Shown piece by piece: positions 60,958-64,000 of a stretch of DNA of 64,000 nt. Position numbers and translations under genes: made by a program. Each line of letters begins with the position of its first letter. Position 1 is the stretch's first letter. The stretch is taken from positions 82,351-146,350 of the forward strand of contig CAVIQK010000003.1 of NCBI GenBank assembly GCA_963644945.1, in the 5' to 3' direction. The notes under the pieces were generated by a model. It had not been told where the DNA came from, made no database searches, and saw only the letters and a list, made by a program, of their open reading frames with translations. The DNA comes from CAVIQK01 sp963644945. GTDB lineage: Bacteria > Bacillota > Clostridia > Christensenellales > DTU072.

Positions 60958-62448
60958 TTGTTTACACTTTTATCTGTGGACCCCAGATGGCCTGCTTATT
61001 TAATTTTATCGATTTTTGTAGCCCTAATGTTTTTGGTTGCATTCATATCATATAAAAAGGCCTCCACCTTAGACGGTTTTCTACTCGGCAATCGTGGTTT
61101 TGGCGGTTGGATGTCAGCATTTTCCTACGGCACAAGTTATTTCTCCGCAGTCGTATTCATCGGTTATGCGGGCAAATACGGAATGTCGATGGGACTTGCC
61201 GCAATCTTTATAGGTGTAGCCAATGCCATTATCGGCTCTCTTTTTGCATGGATTTTACTTGCAAAACGCACGAGAGATCTAAGCATAACATTGGATGCCA
61301 AAACCGTCCCCGAGATGTTTGAAAAACGCTATGACTCAAAATATCTAAAACTCATCTCCGCAATAATAATTTTTATCTTGCTTATCCCTTACTCAACAGC
61401 GGTCTATCAAGGCATCGCCTACCTATTCGAAGCCGTTTTCGGAATTCCTTTCTTGTGGTGCATCGTGCTTATAGCGGCCCTTGTCGGAATCTATCTGTTT
61501 ATAGGCGGATATTTTGCCAATGCGGTATCCTCTTTTATACAAGGAATAATAATGATAATAGGCGTGGTTGCAATGCTTATCTTTATGTTCAACACTCAAG
61601 AGGTTGACGGACTTAACGGTATCAAAAAATTACTGTCGTCCGGCTACGGATTTATTCCTTCTACGGAGTCAAAAACGGGCAATATTTTGGACTCACCGTT
61701 TATGCAACTCACTTTCAACATTTTAGTAACCTCGTTCGGTGTATGGGCAGTCCCCCAATCTATTTCAAAATTCTATTCATTGAAAAACGATCGAGCAGTC
61801 GTTCAAGGCACCGTTGTATCTACGCTATTTTCTCTTCTCATCGGTTGCGGAGCCTACCTCAACGGCAGTTTTGTAAACCTCTTTTCGGGTATAACCGATC
61901 CTTCTACGGCAATCCCCGACATGTTTATATCGTCCGGTATGGGATATTGGCTATTTGGAATAATAGGCATTTTGGTACTGTCCGCCAGCATGTCAACATT
62001 GTCATCACTCGCAATGGTCGGCTCGTCCTCAATATCCGTTGACCTTGTAAAAGGCTACCTAAAAAAAGATGCCACCGACTCGCAAATAAAACTCTTGATG
62101 CGAATATTGTGTTTTGTTTTCGTTTTGATTTCGGCAGTCCTTGCAATATTCCAACTAGACATTGTAGTCAACTTGATGTCGATTTCGTGGGGAGCATTGG
62201 CAGGATGCTTTATAGGCCCATATATTTACGGACTCTATCTAAAAAAATCTAACAAATACGGAGCCTACGCCTCGATAATCACAGGACTTGCGATAATGAT
62301 AGGAATCGTCGCCGGCATGGGCAGTCAATATTCGGCATTTGGCGGAGCCGTAGCGATGCTTACGTCAATGATCGTGACTCCCGTCGTGAGTATAGTTTCC
62401 GACAAAATAATAAAAATAAAAACACCTATGCCGATAGAAAAAGATTAG
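60958..62448 (+). CDS. Sodium:solute symporter family protein
   Basis: The 496-residue protein has about 13 membrane helices with the SSS-family signature features: the N-terminal GNRGFGGWMSAFSYGTSYFS, where the sodium site is formed, and LSASMSTLSSLAMVGSSSISVDL late in the chain. The family takes up amino acids, sugars, pantothenate or sialic acid with sodium; the substrate is not shown. The start codon is TTG, supported by GGGAG nine bases upstream. The gap from rsmA is 87 bases and no clear promoter is seen there. A bidirectional terminator follows. Confidence 0.92.
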   Translation: MFTLLSVDPRWPAYLILSIFVALMFLVAFISYKKASTLDGFLLGNRGFGGWMSAFSYGTSYFSAVVFIGYAGKYGMSMGLAAIFIGVANAIIGSLFAWILLAKRTRDLSITLDAKTVPEMFEKRYDSKYLKLISAIIIFILLIPYSTAVYQGIAYLFEAVFGIPFLWCIVLIAALVGIYLFIGGYFANAVSSFIQGIIMIIGVVAMLIFMFNTQEVDGLNGIKKLLSSGYGFIPSTESKTGNILDSPFMQLTFNILVTSFGVWAVPQSISKFYSLKNDRAVVQGTVVSTLFSLLIGCGAYLNGSFVNLFSGITDPSTAIPDMFISSGMGYWLFGIIGILVLSASMSTLSSLAMVGSSSISVDLVKGYLKKDATDSQIKLLMRILCFVFVLISAVLAIFQLDIVVNLMSISWGALAGCFIGPYIYGLYLKKSNKYGAYASIITGLAIMIGIVAGMGSQYSAFGGAVAMLTSMIVTPVVSIVSDKIIKIKTPMPIEKD

Positions 62449-62461
62449 AACAACCAAAAAG

Positions 62462-62485
62462 AAAAAGGCTCACACGAGCCTTTTT
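62462..62485. terminator. Bidirectional terminator
   Basis: AAAAAGGCTC-acac-GAGCCTTTTT is a perfect 10-base stem between the symporter and the convergent ttcA gene. Confidence 0.92.
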
Positions 62486-63229
62486 TTATTCCGATTTTTT
62501 AGGTTTGAGATAAGGTGTTAGCCCGTTTCTTTCGGGATGCATAATAGCCGAAAGCATCCTAACTTTACTGTCCGGCACCTCTTTATTAAGCCGTTTTACG
62601 AGATTTTTCATATATTCTCTTTGACTTTCGTGATTTTGCGGACAAGGATTTTTTACGACATTTATTCCCAATTTGTTGACCGCCCCGACGACGTCGCACT
62701 CCTCGATATAAATAAAAGGTCTAATTACGGTTATCCCCGTCCTGTCCATAAAAGATTTAGGCGCAAAAGACGAAATTCTTCCCTCGTACAAAAAAGACAG
62801 AAGCATCGTCTCCAAAACATCGTCTGCGTGATGCCCTAGAGCCAACTTGTTTGCCCCCAATTCTTTACACTTTTCACAAAGAGCGCCTCTTCTCATCTTG
62901 GCACAAAGCGAACATGGATTTTTTTCTTTTCTAATGTCAAATAAAATGGGGCCGATCTCGGTTTGTTCCTCAAAATATCTCACCCCGATTTCCTCGCAGT
63001 ATTTTTTGAGAGGCTCGGTTTGATTAGGCAAAGACTCCTTCAAATTCATATTTATATGTATAGCAATCAAATCGAATTTTTTCGGGGAAAAACGCTTATA
63101 TTCGTTCAAAGCCGTCAGCAAAAGAAGACTGTCTTTACCACCGGACAACCCGACGGCAACAACATCGCCTTCGTCGATCAAATCATAATCATCGATACAT
63201 TTTCGCATCAAACTTAAAATTCTTTTCAT
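62486..63229 (-). CDS. ttcA: tRNA 2-thiocytidine synthetase TtcA-like PP-loop ATPase
   Basis: TtcA-type enzymes activate tRNA position C32 with ATP and insert sulfur using an iron-sulfur cluster. The protein of about 247 residues has the PP-loop LSGGKDSLLLL, the CSLCAKMRRGAL Cys pair, LGHHADDVLETML, and the late Cys in KNPCPQ that should complete the cluster site. I prefer the ATG at 63229 over a TTG at 63250, because a promoter with its -10 seven bases upstream makes it a leaderless start and the TTG would lie upstream of the transcript. Confidence 0.9.
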   Translation of the reverse strand: MKRILSLMRKCIDDYDLIDEGDVVAVGLSGGKDSLLLLTALNEYKRFSPKKFDLIAIHINMNLKESLPNQTEPLKKYCEEIGVRYFEEQTEIGPILFDIRKEKNPCSLCAKMRRGALCEKCKELGANKLALGHHADDVLETMLLSFLYEGRISSFAPKSFMDRTGITVIRPFIYIEECDVVGAVNKLGINVVKNPCPQNHESQREYMKNLVKRLNKEVPDSKVRMLSAIMHPERNGLTPYLKPKKSE

Positions 63230-63236
63230 AAGAATT

Positions 63237-63265
63237 AGGATATTTACCAAGTCTCAAATTGTCAA
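63237..63265 (-). promoter_or_regulatory. Leaderless promoter for ttcA
   Basis: On the minus strand TTGACA (63260-63265), 17 bases and TATCCT (63237-63242), then 7 bases to the ATG. Confidence 0.6.
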
Positions 63266-63277
63266 ATGTTTAATCTC

Positions 63278-63295
63278 AAAAAAAGAGTCCCACTC
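63278..63295 (-). terminator. Small terminator after the right-edge surface gene
   Basis: On the minus strand GAGT-GGG-ACTC is followed by seven T. The stem is short, so it is a weak call. Confidence 0.5.
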
Positions 63296-63302
63296 GATAC
63301 AA

Positions 63303-64000
63303 TCATTTATTTTTTGTTTTTCTAACTTTAACAATAGCAAAAACAAGTATTGCCACAACGACCACACAAACAACGCCGGCGACAACAATTATAAGAGTTC
63401 TGTCCGTTTTTTCGGTGATTATGTCTTTTTGTTTATCGTTATTTCCGCTTTGACTGTTATTGTTGTTATCAACGTTGTTATTATCAACATTATTATCGAC
63501 ATTGCCACTATCTGCATTGTTGTCATCACCGCTGTCATCATTACTATTATCATCCGAATTATTAGGCTTATCTTCGGTTTGAATGTCCGTAGACGGTAAG
63601 TCTTTCGATTGCAAAGAAATTGTCATTGAAGTGTTGTTGTAATTATTCTTGTTTTCTCCGACGAAAACGGCAACCGCACTCGTCAAATTTTCTATAGACA
63701 AATCGGGATTTTCCCATTGCCAACCGACAGGCAAACTAACATCGGCTAGTGTCATCGCATTTGTCGGAATTTCTATTTCGCTGTCGGGCGTTGTCGGAGT
63801 AGTTGCTTGCAAAATTTCAAATTGCAAAGTTAGATTTCCGATATAATTGCCTATTCCAATTATGCTTACTTCGGCAGTACCGACATTTACATTATTGCTA
63901 TATGAAACGGTATAATCTGTATCTTTAACAAGAGTTTGCGAGCCTATCTTTAAGTTCACTTGCGGACATATCTCTTGACCGGTAAAAGTAATAGGAGAAA
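63303..64000 (-). CDS. Anchored MBG-type surface protein, C-terminal part
   Basis: The frame is open at the right edge, so only the last 232 residues are seen. They start in an MBG-type domain (DYTVSYSNNVNVGTAEVSII, GIGNYIGNLTLQFEI), then a linker very rich in Asp, Asn and Ser (about 70 residues, repeats of VDNN), and a membrane helix (RTLIIVVAGVVCVVVVAILV) with a basic end. It resembles the anchored protein at 33689 and suggests another large surface protein beyond the window. It lacks LPXTG. Confidence 0.82.
   Translation of the reverse strand, partial: SPITFTGQEICPQVNLKIGSQTLVKDTDYTVSYSNNVNVGTAEVSIIGIGNYIGNLTLQFEILQATTPTTPDSEIEIPTNAMTLADVSLPVGWQWENPDLSIENLTSAVAVFVGENKNNYNNTSMTISLQSKDLPSTDIQTEDKPNNSDDNSNDDSGDDNNADSGNVDNNVDNNNVDNNNNSQSGNNDKQKDIITEKTDRTLIIVVAGVVCVVVVAILVFAIVKVRKTKNK

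Overview
The window looks like a chromosomal segment of an uncultured low-GC Gram-positive bacterium, most likely a Clostridia-type gut Firmicute. Support for this: promoters are clear TTGACA/TATAAT types, many genes carry GGAGG-type ribosome sites, and terminators are classical hairpin-plus-T. A tetrahydrofolate riboswitch precedes a folate ECF S component, and there are paired heterodimeric ABC exporters, an RNase J and several lipobox lipoproteins. The species cannot be fixed from the sequence. I saw no rRNA, phage, insertion sequence or CRISPR array.

Layout. 0-5.3 kb: a truncated condensation/acyltransferase-type gene at the left edge, an AlkD-like repair protein, an alpha-phosphoglucomutase with a trailing Ig-like lipoprotein, and a UDP-galactopyranose mutase. 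5.4-10 kb: an acidic two-helix membrane protein, then a tight operon (locus A) of two four-helix membrane proteins, three small proteins and an acyl carrier protein. 10-16.8 kb: an Ig-like lipoprotein, riboswitch-folT, rnj with a glycosyltransferase, and an OmpR/HK two-component pair. 17-22 kb: the operon aspS (archaeal type)-asnS-leuS. 22-24.6 kb on the minus strand: recX-birA-phospholipase-C-like genes and tRNA-Arg(ACG). 24.7-26.7 kb: a GNAT and glnS. 26.8-29.6 kb: locus B, a second copy of the locus-A type of gene set. 29.9-33.6 kb: a heterodimeric ABC exporter behind a palindromic operator candidate. 33.7-56.6 kb: a surface-protein region with an InlB/MBG-type anchored protein, a BspA-type lipoprotein and one 19.1-kb gene for a 6371-residue secreted beta-helix protein. 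56.7-64 kb: metG-tatD-radical SAM-rsmA, a sodium:solute symporter, ttcA, and the C-terminal part of another anchored MBG-type surface protein cut by the right edge.

The most interesting and apparently undescribed element is the pair of loci A and B. Five proteins encoded there share a short proline-rich motif of the form Q-[LM]-T-P-I-V-x-P-I-x-x-V-P-Y-x-S, often followed by QxQPLxQYD and an acidic tail. They include three tiny soluble proteins and two four-helix membrane proteins, one with zinc ribbons. A further pair of membrane proteins (6723-7910 and 28025-29362) are clear paralogs of each other with the same topology and the same acidic outer loop. The pattern suggests a multi-subunit envelope complex whose small members carry a common docking peptide; its function is unknown.

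Other points of note are a recurring class of promoters whose -10 box lies 6-9 bases from a start codon without a Shine-Dalgarno (probable leaderless mRNAs), five aminoacyl-tRNA synthetases without visible T-box leaders, and an anchorless giant surface protein next to two anchored ones.
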